Shown: in pieces, positions 42,601 through 53,389 of the stretch
How positions within the stretch are numbered: position 1 is the stretch's first letter
How the letters are laid out: every line of letters begins with the position of its first letter
Assembly (NCBI GenBank): GCA_030407315.1
Contig: JALQPE010002243.1
Span: forward strand, 35,107-99,106
Origin: Asparagopsis taxiformis
Taxonomy: Eukaryota; Rhodophyta; Florideophyceae; Bonnemaisoniales; Bonnemaisoniaceae
Length of the DNA: 64,000 bases
Direction of reading: 5' to 3'
The notes under the pieces: generated by a model
Databases searched by the model: none
What the model was told of the DNA's origin: nothing
What the model saw: only the letters and a program-made list of their open reading frames with translations
Translations under genes and position numbers: made by a program

Positions 42601-44315
42601 AACAGTGTGAGTACCTGATCCACTTGGTGGAGGTGGTCTTCCTCACTACGTGAGAAGACGATGACGTCGTCGAGATAGATAAGACATGTTTGCCAGCGTA
42701 CGCTGCTTAGGATAATGTCAATCGCTCGTTGGAACGTGGCTGGTGCATTCTTCAGCCCGAAGGGCAGTCGTTTAAACCGATACGTTCCAAGATGTGACGT
42801 GAAAGCCGTCTTATCCCGATCCTCGGAGGCAACGGGTATTTGCCAATAGCCTGAGTTGCAATCAAGCGTGGTGAACACGCGTGCATCTCCTAAGGAGTCT
42901 ATGCAATCGTCCATACGGGGTAACGGATAAGCATCCGAGATGGTGATGTCGTTGAGACGTCGGTAGTCAACGCAGAAGCGTAATTTACCATCCTTCTTGG
43001 GTACCAGGACCACTGGGCTAGCCCACTCGGAGTTCGAGGGTTCGATGACTCCTTTCTCTAGCATGGAGATGATCTCCTTACTTGCTAGCTCCCTTCTCAA
43101 GGGTCCCATTCGGTATGGTTGTTGTCGACGTGGTCGGCTTCCTTCGATTATATCAATCCGATGCTCGGTTGCTTTAATGTCTCCAGGAGACCCGTCCCAC
43201 ATGGACTCATGTTGCGATAGCATCGCAATAATTTTCTCCTTCAACTGTGGTTGTTGAAGGTGTTCCAAGGATACATCCTCCCGCCATTGCGGATTCTCTT
43301 TCTCCTTGGTTCCCGTCATCGGGTTGGTTAGACTGATGATACGGTTTGAGCCGGAAAAGGATAACTCACTAGGGAGCTTTTGATCGGCTGGGCCGGGTGC
43401 TCGACGGGCAATACCGACAACCGTCCCCTTCGGGAGGTATCTTTCGGTCGAACCAAAATTGGTGAGAATGACAGTGAAGACTGTACGAGGAATGATTTCA
43501 GCAATGCCGTTCGGCATTGAGATCCGCTGTCGGTGGAATAGTTTTTCCTTGGCCTCAAGGAGGCTTAGTCCGCCCCCAGCACAGACAACCGATGCGGTTA
43601 ATTGACTCATGGGGGGAATTGTGATTTCTCTTGCTAGCCGGATCCGGTTTGACTGGTGGTCCAGATCAGTACCCTGCGAAGGGTTTGGTTCATGTACATA
43701 GCAAGAAGAAGAGTTGTTCAATTTACTCACGTTTTGCATCAGCAGGATGGCGATCGATCCACCATCGTGTACATCAATGCGCTGAGCGCGGCATCGAATT
43801 GCATCTACATGTGAGTTCATGATACTTGTTCCCAGGATAACTGGTACTGCCAGCTTAGGTGCTACAAAGAATTCTGCGTCCAGAACCTTACGTCCTAGCT
43901 GTATTAGCAGCTTGATTCTTCCTGTTATCCTGAGAGGATTACCATTGGCGTCTGCCAGTTGAGGAATGTTCCCGGTTTGCGCGGCATAGGTCTTCCATCC
44001 TTTGGGTAAGGTTGATTCTTGGACGACAGAAGGGCCTGAACCTGTGTCCATAACCATACGCATAGGCGTTAGAAGTGTCTCGGATATTCCGATGGAACCT
44101 AAAACCACGTAGTGGGCTGCCTTCAAAAGACATGCAGCCTTTGGCTGAGAGGGGAGGGGATAAGGGATATCCCCTGTTGGTGTCTGGGTAGTACGGTTCA
44201 ACCGCGTTGGTATCTCCGTTCCACCCTGTGGAGGTGTGGATGGTGAGATGTCCACCTTACAGCGAAGCTGTTCGACCTCCTGGCGGGAGCGCGACACCTC
44301 ACTCCCCCCGGTTAG
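39607..44315 (-). pseudogene. pol: Element D pol: protease, RT, RNase H, integrase, chromodomain, frameshifted
   Basis: The -1 frame relative to gag, open from the slippery site without any ATG nearby. Protease MVMDTGSG, RT YLDD and RNase H DTDASAYQIGCAL and SDHNALRW are in one frame to about 41481. The integrase HHCC region and DDE residues (VSIDLLGP, LLSDNGPQF, NGQVERYNR) are in the frame 41553-40579. The GPF module is in 40582-40199. The chromodomain (DDLIDHVVDDDNEEWFLVRW) is in 40146-39607. Apparent single-base shifts lie near 41560, 40680 and 40150-40200. Protein identity to element A is high throughout, so all domains are present but not in one frame. Confidence 0.88.
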
Positions 44316-44321
44316 TTTTCC
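44282..44321 (-). promoter_or_regulatory. Candidate -1 frameshift signal, element D gag/pol
   Basis: G-GAA-AAC reads from 44321 to 44315 on the minus strand. Then TAACC and a stem: GGGGGGAGTG (44309-44300) with CGCTCCCGCC (44291-44282), one G-G mismatch and one G-U pair, and the same 8-nt loop as element A. The T-A pair of A becomes G-U here, so the fold is kept. Confidence 0.7.
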
Positions 44322-44373
44322 GACGAAGTGTCGGATGTTTCATCTGAAGATGCTAGGGCATCAACTGCGGTTT

Positions 44374-46245
44374 CTACCGAAGAGACGAACCTATACTCCG
44401 TTGAAGTCCGGAAACCGGATTGGCTTGGTCAGCGACGGGGTCGTCCTCGGCAAACGCGACCATGCGTGGAAACGGTTTCTGCCGTTGGATAATCGTCTTT
44501 GCAGGGACCTGCTTCTTCTTGAACTTGTCAAATTGCCGTTGCTGTCGGCGCATGACTTGTTCCGGTTCTTGCTGGTATGCATAGTTTGCGAAAGCGAAAT
44601 ACATTCCTACGGAACGGGAGAGATACGGGCATGTGTACAGCACGTGACCGGGTTGCCGGCATCCGGAGCAACGCCAATTGACCGCACCCTTCGGGATCAT
44701 GGACTCGGCAAGATTCACATGATCTTCGGTGAGGGGTGGTACTTCCATCGGCGGTGCCTCCGCGTTCGGACCCACAGTCAGTGGTTGTAACGTCTGCGAC
44801 GTAGTTGCTTCTCTCCTCATTCCGAGGTCTTCTCTAGCCATGGTGGCTAGTAACGCTTTGCGTTTCCGTTCGGCGAGTTCCCTACTAGGGTACATCTTGG
44901 GCTTAGCCGTGTCGGCTGTGGTGGCTCTTAGGGAATCCCCGAGTCCTTTTGCCAGATTGCGCACAGCAAGGAAATCTTCGCCGTCTCGGCCAACGGTGAC
45001 CTTCACGGTGTCTTTTACCCCCGGGCGTAGCCCTTTGAGGTAGTAGTTTACCAAGTCTCTTTCAGAGAAAACATTAGCACACAACAGTGCGGCCTCTTGC
45101 AGTCTGTCGGCGTATTCTGCCTCATCTTCGTGAGGTTCTTGTTTAATACGCGTGACCGCGTCGTAGGCGTCAGCCAAAACTGTATCCGTTGCATAACGAG
45201 AAAGTAAAGCATGGACGGCCTGTGGCCACGTTATCTGCTGGGGCAGTTGATTTAGCAACTTCCTTTTCCGAGATTCGGACGCGATGAATCGTTGCGCATC
45301 TCCTTCAAGGAAATAACGTAGCAACTTTGTTGCTATTCCTTCTGATACTCCGCAGGAGTCACAAGCATCTTGGTACTCGGCGAGGAATCGAAGTATATCG
45401 ATGGGTTGCGTTCCATCGAACGGCGTCAAGGACGCATTGAAGTTCCGAATCTTTTCCGTTATCTTGTAGAGACTTCTACTCTTTCCGTTCGGAGCTTCTG
45501 TCGATGACGACTTGTCTTGTAACCGGTAATACCGGTAGGATACTACACGATCGAACGCGGGTTCGCGGGCTCTTAAAGGAGTTAAGCCTGGTTCCAAGGG
45601 TCCTTCTTCTGTTTCGAATGGATTCGAAGGTGTATCACCAAACTCAAAGACTGGGTCACCCATATTGGGATTTCGAATTGGTACCGGACGGGCGAGAGAC
45701 TCGCTGAGTAAGTCCACTCGATCTGATAAACATCTGGTGACGTCCACGACCTTGTCGAGCTTCTCGGCTTCCACAGCTACGCTTTTCTCGGCAGTGCCGT
45801 CTTGTTGGTTCCAAAGCCCTTGGTGCTGATGATCGCCGGAAGAAGAGCTAGCGTAGCTTCTCCTTTGTAGGTCAGTGACCTTCTTCTCCAGCCGGATAAC
45901 CCGTTGTAGAAAATCCACACGGATATACTTCCACGTTCCCGAAAAGACTTCTACTTCTTTCTCATCTACCACTTCGTGGCAAATGGCTTTCAGCTTGGGT
46001 GCAAGCAAATCAATCGTGTTATCCACGAGAGTTGAGACGAGATCGCCGTGTCGGTCATCGAGGGTGTCCTCAACAGCTTGGCTGATCTCATCACGCATCT
46101 CTTTCAATTTATCATTGAGAATCTTGTCTGCATACTCCTGCATAAGTCGGTAGACTCCTTCCTCAGTGACGAATTCTTGGTTTGAACCTCCCCCGATGGG
46201 GTCTGACTCGGAGTCAGAATGTTCCGGAGACTTGTCCGATGGCAT
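44374..46245 (-). CDS. gag: Element D Gag polyprotein
   Basis: ATG at 46245. Gag core motifs match A (VVSYRYYRLQDK, LLRYFLEGDAQRF, SERDLVNYYLKGLRP), and a CCHC knuckle, CSGCRQPGHVLYTC, is present. A 1-nt shift near the end produces a stop at 44374-44376. In the shifted frame the tail continues to DTSSEN and TAA, exactly as in A, so the last 25 residues or so are detached. That detached frame leads into the slippery site at 44321. Confidence 0.85.
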   Translation of the reverse strand: MPSDKSPEHSDSESDPIGGGSNQEFVTEEGVYRLMQEYADKILNDKLKEMRDEISQAVEDTLDDRHGDLVSTLVDNTIDLLAPKLKAICHEVVDEKEVEVFSGTWKYIRVDFLQRVIRLEKKVTDLQRRSYASSSSGDHQHQGLWNQQDGTAEKSVAVEAEKLDKVVDVTRCLSDRVDLLSESLARPVPIRNPNMGDPVFEFGDTPSNPFETEEGPLEPGLTPLRAREPAFDRVVSYRYYRLQDKSSSTEAPNGKSRSLYKITEKIRNFNASLTPFDGTQPIDILRFLAEYQDACDSCGVSEGIATKLLRYFLEGDAQRFIASESRKRKLLNQLPQQITWPQAVHALLSRYATDTVLADAYDAVTRIKQEPHEDEAEYADRLQEAALLCANVFSERDLVNYYLKGLRPGVKDTVKVTVGRDGEDFLAVRNLAKGLGDSLRATTADTAKPKMYPSRELAERKRKALLATMAREDLGMRREATTSQTLQPLTVGPNAEAPPMEVPPLTEDHVNLAESMIPKGAVNWRCSGCRQPGHVLYTCPYLSRSVGMYFAFANYAYQQEPEQVMRRQQRQFDKFKKKQVPAKTIIQRQKPFPRMVAFAEDDPVADQANPVSGLQRSIGSSLR

Positions 46246-46342
46246 CACTTCTCCTCTTGTTCAATGAGCTCACGTCTAACGACGAGTTTACTCTTCTTGA
46301 GTGGTTTCGGTGTGTCGCCGGTCGGCTGGGATGTCGGTAAGA

Positions 46343-46360
46343 TTCTAGGTCGAGAGACCA
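46343..46360 (-). promoter_or_regulatory. Primer-binding site of element D
   Basis: The reverse complement of the shared 18-nt PBS, one base from the 5' LTR. Confidence 0.85.
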
Positions 46361-46361
46361 A

Positions 46362-47020
46362 TGTAGTAGGTAGAAAATCCGCAAAGCGGCAAAACCACCC
46401 TACAGGTGTCCCGAGTTTCGGTAGCGTGGTAGAGCAAGCGAATCTTGCGTCAACCGCCAATGGTGAGTATACCACGAATGGTCTTCCGGTAATGCCGGGT
46501 GAAGGTTGGGGGTGCTCACGCACGGAGTGCGTATTGATGGAGCAGAAAGACGTAACCCGTCGAGCTGTATAGCTAAAGCTAATTCGTCCTAGAAGGATAG
46601 AAAAGAGCGATGCAAACACTGTTCAGTGGAGTCGTAAATTCCACGTGAGTTTACGTTACCTCTAAAGGTTAAGCACTCTGGCTAATCCAGAGGCATTTTA
46701 TACTAAACTAAGTTACTGTAAACAGTTAGGGTAGGTAGACAGTTAGGAATAAATATCCTTATGTGCACCAATCAGATCCCTGATTATGGCGACTGCGGGA
46801 GCCCGCGAGATCACCGACTGTTAGTGTTACAGTGTAAAGTTAGCTGAGTCAGCTTAGTTAAAATTTGCCCCTTGTGGGGTCTTTAGTTGTCCCAATGGGT
46901 CCCTCTCCCTCACTGGTCTGAGGTACAGCGAGGCTGTTTCCATTGGTTATTCCCGAACCGGGGTCGTCCAATAGGATGTCGACACGACCCTATCAGGGCA
47001 GACCACTCCGTGGTATGACA
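46362..47020 (-). repeat. Element D 5' LTR
   Basis: 659 bp, with TATAAAA on the minus strand at 46702-46696. Confidence 0.93.
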
Positions 47021-47025
47021 GTATT
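47021..47025 (+). repeat. Target-site duplication of element D, right copy
   Basis: GTATT, matching 34934-34938. Confidence 0.9.
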
Positions 47026-47409
47026 GCGCGAACGAGCACGGCTCGAAGCCGTATCTGCCTGGTGACCGCGTCGCCGTTCGGGATTCAACACCCGAACGAC
47101 GCGCCCATCATGTACGCCAATCCGAAGTAGAGGAATACTTTTGCGACCCGTCGAAGCCGCAGCCGCGCGCGAACGCGTCATGGGCCGTGCGCCGCCGCGT
47201 CCTGAGCCAACGCTCCCCGCAGCGCCACGTACCGCTTCTGCGCGCAACTCGCTCACGGACTGCGTCTCGCCAGCTGACTCTTTCTCGCCCACGGACCCAG
47301 TCGGGGACCGCTGCAGGAAGCCAACGACATCGTTCAACGCCGAACCCAACCGGTGCGCGCGTTCGATAATGTCTTGAACCTTGAGCACGGTATCCCTTTC
47401 TCGCGCGCG
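47021..47409 (-). pseudogene. Element C antisense ORF, middle segment
   Basis: The frame runs RARERDTVLKVQDIIERAHRL and on through a Ser/Arg/Gly-rich stretch to RSRNT. There it is cut by element D and resumes at 34933. On the other side it joins in frame to 58151 when the 10.7-kb insertion is removed. It is the start of the basic C-terminal tail after the coiled coil. Confidence 0.65.
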
Positions 47410-47534
47410 ATCGTCTGTGTTTTCGGAAGTGGACGCGGACGTCCAGTCTCTCTAGTACGGGTCCTAGTCGGCCCCGAGATTTACTAAAACAAATGAACGT
47501 CCGCGTCCAAAAAAATAAAAAAATTTTGGATGCG

Positions 47535-47663
47535 GACGTCCACTTTCTCTAGTACATATGGCGGAATCCTAGGGCCCGACATCCACTTTCTCTAGTACAT
47601 ATGGCGGAATACTAGGACCCGACATCCACTTTCTCTAGTACGTTTGGCGGAATACTAGGACCC
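47535..47663 (+). repeat. 43-bp tandem repeat, three copies
   Basis: Units starting GACGTCCACTTTCTCTAGTA at 47535 and GACATCCACTTTCTCTAGTA at 47578 and 47621, with a partial fourth at 47664. Spacing is exactly 43 bp. Confidence 0.85.
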
Positions 47664-47699
47664 GACATCCAGTATACAATATATCAGCGAAAACCGGGA

Positions 47700-49600
47700 G
47701 GGAAGAAATTGCAGCGGATGGTAAATTCAGGGCCCATATCGGACCGTATTTTATTCTCTCATTTACGAAACTGCTGGTATACAATACGTCTCTCTAGAAT
47801 AGGAAATAAATACCCGGTTAGAATAGGAAATACGTATCCAGCCAGAATACAAAATACCTGTCAGCATATCGTCGATCACCCATCTCCCTCACTATCCCGT
47901 TCTCCCTACCATCCGAACGCCATGCACCACCATTCGCACATACTTCAAGAACCCTCACGACCTTGATTACAAAAAATCCGCTTCTTCCCAATACCATCCC
48001 CGCTTTCCTCGACACCACCCCAGCCCATTAAATCATCAAGACATCAAACACGAACATGGTCAGCAAAATCTTACACCACTTGAAACCCACTCTCACTTCT
48101 ATCGTATGCCCGAAAAGATACACATACCAGAAACACCTCACAGCTTCATTCCCCATCTTCCTAGATCCCTTCTTCACTCTCCTTCAGTCCTGCATCACAT
48201 ACAAAACATCAACCTCAACAGTCAGATTCAAAAGCGACGCTTACCACGACAGATATCCTAGAAACTCCCTTACTTACTTCTCATCCATCCTACACACAAT
48301 ACAAACCATGATCCAAAAACCTTGCAATGAATAATCAAAGTCAGCAGTCCATATCTTTGCAAAACACATCCTGGCGCTCAATGAAACTTACCTTCCGTCA
48401 TCACCATTCCTGCATCACCTACACAAAATCGAAATCAACAACAACAGTCGGACTCAAAACCCACATGTCCCTCTCAGCATACTCTCAAAACTTCCGCACT
48501 TTCCTTCGCTGGGCACAATACACACCATGACTGGATAAGCTTCCAATGAATAAATATCGCATCAACTGCAATAGTCAGATTCGAAACAAACACTTCCCTC
48601 GATGCATACCCTCAGAACTCACTTACCCTCGTTTCATTCTACACACAATACAGACCAAAAGTCGAAAATCTCACTGCCAACAAATGAAGTCAACATTCCA
48701 CATCTTCGCACAACCGGACTGGGCGCTCAATACAACTTACCTTCCGTCATCACCATTCCTGCATCACCTACAAAAAATCGAAATCAACAACAACAACAGT
48801 CGGACTGAAAACCCATGCTTCCCTCGCTGCATACCCTCAGAACTCACTTACCCTCGTTGTATCCTGCACACAATAGAAACCATAAGTCAAAAATTGTACA
48901 AAAAAATGTAGTCAGCATTCCATATCTTCGCGCAACTTAACTAGGTGCTCAATGTAACTTACCTTCCGTCATCACCATTCCAGAATCACCTACACAAAAT
49001 CAACATCAACCACAGCAGTCAGACTCAAAACCCACATTCCACTCACTGCACCCCTTAAATGCTCGCCTACCTCCCTTCCACCCTTCAGCAAATATGCACC
49101 ATGACTCACTAAGCTCGCAATAAATAAATATTGCATAAAAGACGACAGTCAAGTTCAAAACAAACACTTCCCTCGATTCATACCCTCAGAACGCACTTAA
49201 CCTCTTCATCTCGTTGCATCATGCACACAATACAACCAATAAGTCACAAATCGTGCAACGAACAAATGTAGTTAGCATTCCATTTCATCGCGAAACCCGT
49301 CTTTAAGCTCAATGAAACTTACCTTACTTCATCACTATTCCTGCACCACCTATACAACATCAAAATGAACCAGAACAGTCAGACTAAAAACCAATGCATC
49401 CCTTATTGCACACCCGCGAGACTCACTTACTTACCTGCCTCCCATCGTTCACAACATGCAAACCATGACTCACGAAGCTTCTAATGAATCAATATCGCAT
49501 CAACGACAACAGTACGACTCAAAACACACGCTTTCCTCGCTGCATACTCTCCAAACTGGCATACTCACCGTCGTTCTATCCTCTACACCAAACAAAGGAA
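47700..49600 (+). repeat. Degenerate A/C-rich, G-poor tandem repeat array
   Basis: Phrases such as AACTTACCTTCCGTCATCAC followed by a CATCACCTACACAAAATC-like stretch recur near 48385, 48735, 48960 and 49318. They alternate with GAATAAATATCGCATCAAC-like and ACACTTCCCTCGATGCATAC-like phrases near 48550, 49130 and 49480. Unit length is variable (about 225-360 bp). The plus strand is strikingly poor in G. Open frames here follow the repeats. Confidence 0.65.
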
Positions 49601-50233
49601 ACACGGCCAAAGAACCTCAGTCAGTGACGGCGGAGAAGTGTAACCTGCGGCCTCGACTGGACAGCTTTCAACGTCAGCTTGAGTCCTGCTGTGCATACTC
49701 CATGTCATCGCCGGTATTGAGATTAGTAATGGCCCAAGCCATGGTCTCTGAACTCCCGAATGATGAGATCCGGATCGAGAACATCGAAATGGTATAATCA
49801 TATATATCACAATCCATTTGCTTCCCTTAAATGATCCCTGTAATATCCACTGTAAAGCACAAACTTATTCCATGAAGTTCGCAATTAATATAATTTTATT
49901 ATTTTAAATGAATTAATTGAAAATCCATCTCCTACGGCGGTCATTCGTCCTTCCATGCACACGTTCCCAGAAAAATGTGTGACCTAGCAGTAGGTGATGA
50001 CTGATCGCTCAGGTACATTCCACCATTGGGCTGCCAGAAGTGAGCACAAAACTGATACCCACAAAACCACGAGAACATTACAAACGAGGTCTCGAACGCA
50101 CATTTAGAATACAATATAAATACTATACAAAAAACTCTACTCACTATCTCAGACGTTGCGGCTCACAAGTGCCGTAGTCCCAATTTTCCGTAACGCCTTT
50201 CCTGATGCGTAAAAGTAAAAAACACGTCAAAAC
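49601..50233. other. Unassigned sequence between the A/C-rich array and the long inverted-repeat element
   Basis: A short plus frame ends at 49797 (about 60 residues after the repeat-derived part). I recognise no product. The rest is AT-rich and without clear structure. Confidence 0.35.
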
Positions 50234-50299
50234 GTATATCAGAAATGAGTGCGAGAGTTTCCTGCACGGGAGATGATGGGCCACCAAGTTAACTTTTTA

Positions 50300-50990
50300 G
50301 AAATTTTAGAATTTCTGGGCTGGCCAGCAATGCAATTGAGCCGGACATCCACCAGACATCAATTTTGGATTGTTCGTGTGCTACTCACATCTACGCATTA
50401 CAGCAACCACGCAGGCGGGCCCACTGCTCATACGAAGTGCACGTAGTATGTGCAGCATGATGGGTGAGTAGTGTTTGTCGTGAGAAAGTGGGGTGGGAGT
50501 ATGCCGAAACAAGGACCAAAACTTCGCCCTGGCGTATTGAGCCTGAGCCTGGAATTGACCCTTCGTGAGATGTGGCTTTGCTTACAGTTGGTGCTTACAG
50601 AAGCCAGCGATGGCCCCGCTCGGGGCGTCGGCTGGCTTCTTTTGGGGCCGTTGTGGCCAGATTAGACACCCTGATTTGAATTTTGAGCCATTCTCAAAAA
50701 CATGCACATGTGAACATGTTTTTGAGATGGGGTGTGCCGTACGGCACTTTCGACCGCCCAAATCGATATAATTTTGCAATTTTTTTTCTGACTGAAGTTT
50801 TAGAATTTCTGGGCTGGCCAGCAATGCAATTGCGCAGGTCATTCACCGGACGTCCATTTCCATTTCAGATCTACTGGTTGCACTAGGCCTGAAAGTGTTT
50901 CTGGATAGGGCCGAATAACGACCTGGGCAGCACGCACTGCGTAAGATGATCTGTGTGATGCAGACTGCAAGGATTGCTATGGTGATTCTG
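50300..50990 (+). repeat. Left long inverted arm
   Basis: Pairs with 55420-56109. The phrase AATTTCTGGGCTGGCCAGCA occurs twice in the arm, near 50310 and 50805, so the arm itself is an internal duplication. Confidence 0.85.
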
Positions 50991-52429
50991 GCTGGGGAAT
51001 GTGGTAAGCTTGATTGTTGCGTGGCTTTGTATCTCCTTGCCTGCCATTTTGCTTGGATATTTATACGAGCGATCAAACCGAAGACGCCGACTCGCCACAA
51101 CTACCAACTCTCCTAGCTTCGAGTCAGCGCCATCTAATTGCAACTTGTGACACTCAAGACGAATACGTTGTGCTGATCTCTGCAATGAAAATTGAGTTAG
51201 TGCTGCAGTTCTTTTGGTCGATGCCAATATGCAGGGATACTGTTTACACCATTTGGGAGTCAAGAAGTTCTCGGATTGCAAATCAAATCAGAGCATGGTA
51301 GACTATCTGACTGTTCTCTCTTCCCTTCACCACATCTGCATCCGGAGGTGAGCTAAGCTGAGCTGGAGGGAACCCGGCCGCTGCCCCCTGTCATTCTCAT
51401 AAAAATCTTTAATGCAATACTATTCGTGTTTGGTAATGTAAGTGCTAATGAAAATGTATACAAGTCTGGAATAAACGTTGCAGTGGTTTGTTGTAGCTAT
51501 CGATACTTGCTAAAAATCTGTAGCTTTTTCTTCTCGCATGGACAAGTTGCAGTAGGGGGGTTACAAAACGTATTGTTTCATATTTAGCACCGTGGCTCCG
51601 AGCTCCAGGCCGCATACGACCGCCTTCAATTCAGATTACCTGGTGCTGCGCATCGGGGTTTGACAGGTGTCGGAACAAGACAAATCCTACCGCTTTGTGT
51701 TTGTTTGATTTCTGCCACAAACGAGAGGCAATCAGGGTCTGTGTTCACATAGAGAAGGATTTAATATATGCGCTCATTGCCGTCGCAGAAATTTTTAACA
51801 ATGGCCAGTACGTCACTCTCGGCCGCCGCCGGGTACGGTCGGACTGAAAGATCGGGGAGATGTGTGGAGAGCGGTTTTTGGATAGAGACTCACGTTGCGA
51901 TGGATGGAAGGTGATGATTTCATGCTGAAGCGATGGGAGATGGATGGATATGGTTGAATGAAATCTTGTATTCCGAAGGAGGCCTTTTCTAGAGGAAGAG
52001 GCATTATATTCTCACAAAGCATGTAGATACTGGTTTCCAGTTTGGTATGCTATTGTAGCTCAATTCGCAGCTTATCTACACGTACGTATGGAGAGAGAAC
52101 CGAGTGTGCGTGGCACAAGTCCAACGGTGAAACAACGCAGTATGAAACTACCACAGATAAGGCGGCGTACAAAAGCCTCGACTCAAGGCAGCTCTCAGGC
52201 TTTCGTGAGCACCGACGTCGTTCCATCAAGATGTTGCGGAAAAGTCTGTTGGTCTAACTTGGTACGACCGTTGGACAGTTTTGCTCCTCAAGCAATAAGC
52301 GAATAGGTTAATCAATGATTGCGCGTGCCGTCGGTACGGTCTTGTAAGGTTGGCTCAACCAATAACATCGAACGTTGAGTTATCCACCCTCCGCCGTGTC
52401 GCGTCGTAAATTTGCACAGAAAATTTATT
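50991..52429. other. Unassigned interior of the long-arm element, left part
   Basis: Only short overlapping frames and no recognised domain. No further repeat is seen. Confidence 0.3.
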
Positions 52430-53389
52430 TCAAATCTTTGCTCCAATTATCAGCTCAAATACGGCATTGATCTCCAGCTTCAATCTGGACGGAAACGCCG
52501 ATCGCTCGATGTCTGTCTCAGACAAACCGCCGTCAAACGCCATGCGGAAAGTTTCATCACTTCCCGTTGCGACTGAATCTGCAAACGCCACACAACAATT
52601 TGCCCTTTCCGCGTCCGGAAAGAACGCTGAGTACATGTGGTCAGGTTCCTGATCGACTGGATTGATGGAGCTTGCTCTGTAGGAGAGCAGGACAGGCGGT
52701 TTGTTATGCCTGGACAATTTCCATACCGATCTCCCTTCTTTAGTGCAGAATTAAGAGTCTAGAAATTGACCTGCATCGGCTGCTGTATCACATCTGTGCT
52801 AAGGATTGATGAGACCCGTACCGCTGAGAAATTGCAGCTCTGGTAACGTGGGATGATGTGCTGAACACGCTGAACTCTGATCCATAACGGGACTGCTTCA
52901 TAGGCATAGTACGGAATGTATTGAGACAGCCCAAGCGAATTCAGGAGGGAGCACCAGGGCAGTGCGCGGTGACTCGGCAGATACCAGTGGTGAGTGGTCG
53001 AAATGGGGCTACACACGAGTTTGTCAATGAACAGTCTAGTTTAGTTTGGAAATGTGTCGGATGGATGGTATGTTGCAAACGTCGACAGATTTGAGGAAGC
53101 GATAGAAGCAATCTGCACCGTTTAGTTGCATCAAGGCTTTAGTGGCCATTGCTAGAGAACGTTCTCCAATGCCCTTATTGCAGGATAGGCAGAAAACCCG
53201 GCCGGCTTCAAGATTGAAGAATTCATTGCGCAGATTGAATGAATGCAATTTACGGAGAATGCAGAAGTATACTATGGTATCGTTTTGCAGGGTGACGTAG
53301 GGGAAACATGTTGGGCTTGTTGGAAATGCTGAGGGCGATGATGAGATCCAGTCGTTTCCGTCGTAGATGGCGGTGCTTATTTTCTGCAC
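52430..53389 (-). pseudogene. Possible eroded gene in three frames, unknown product
   Basis: Three consecutive minus-strand frames (53389-53036, 53016-52759, 52717-52430) succeed each other with small gaps. Each looks moderately protein-like (for example CFYRFLKSVDVC; PWCSLLNSLGLSQYIPYYAY; FPDAERANCCVAFADSV). They could be exons or one frameshifted gene carried by the element. I recognise no family. Confidence 0.25.

Larger units (their letters stand above)
34939..47020 (-). mobile_element. Element D: complete Ty3/gypsy chromodomain element, minus strand
   Basis: 12,082 bp with two 659-bp LTRs that differ at only two positions by eye and a perfect GTATT TSD. Along the minus strand the order is PBS, gag, pol, antisense ORF (plus strand), PPT and 3' LTR. 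It is a sister family of element A, with similar LTR internal sequence, Gag, Pol and antisense protein. Its insertion interrupts the antisense ORF of element C. Pol contains at least three frameshifts despite the young LTRs. Confidence 0.95.

Noticed and set aside
47700..49600. CRISPR-like array
   Set aside because: Repeats are degenerate, of variable spacing and without conserved short direct repeats; the setting is eukaryotic.
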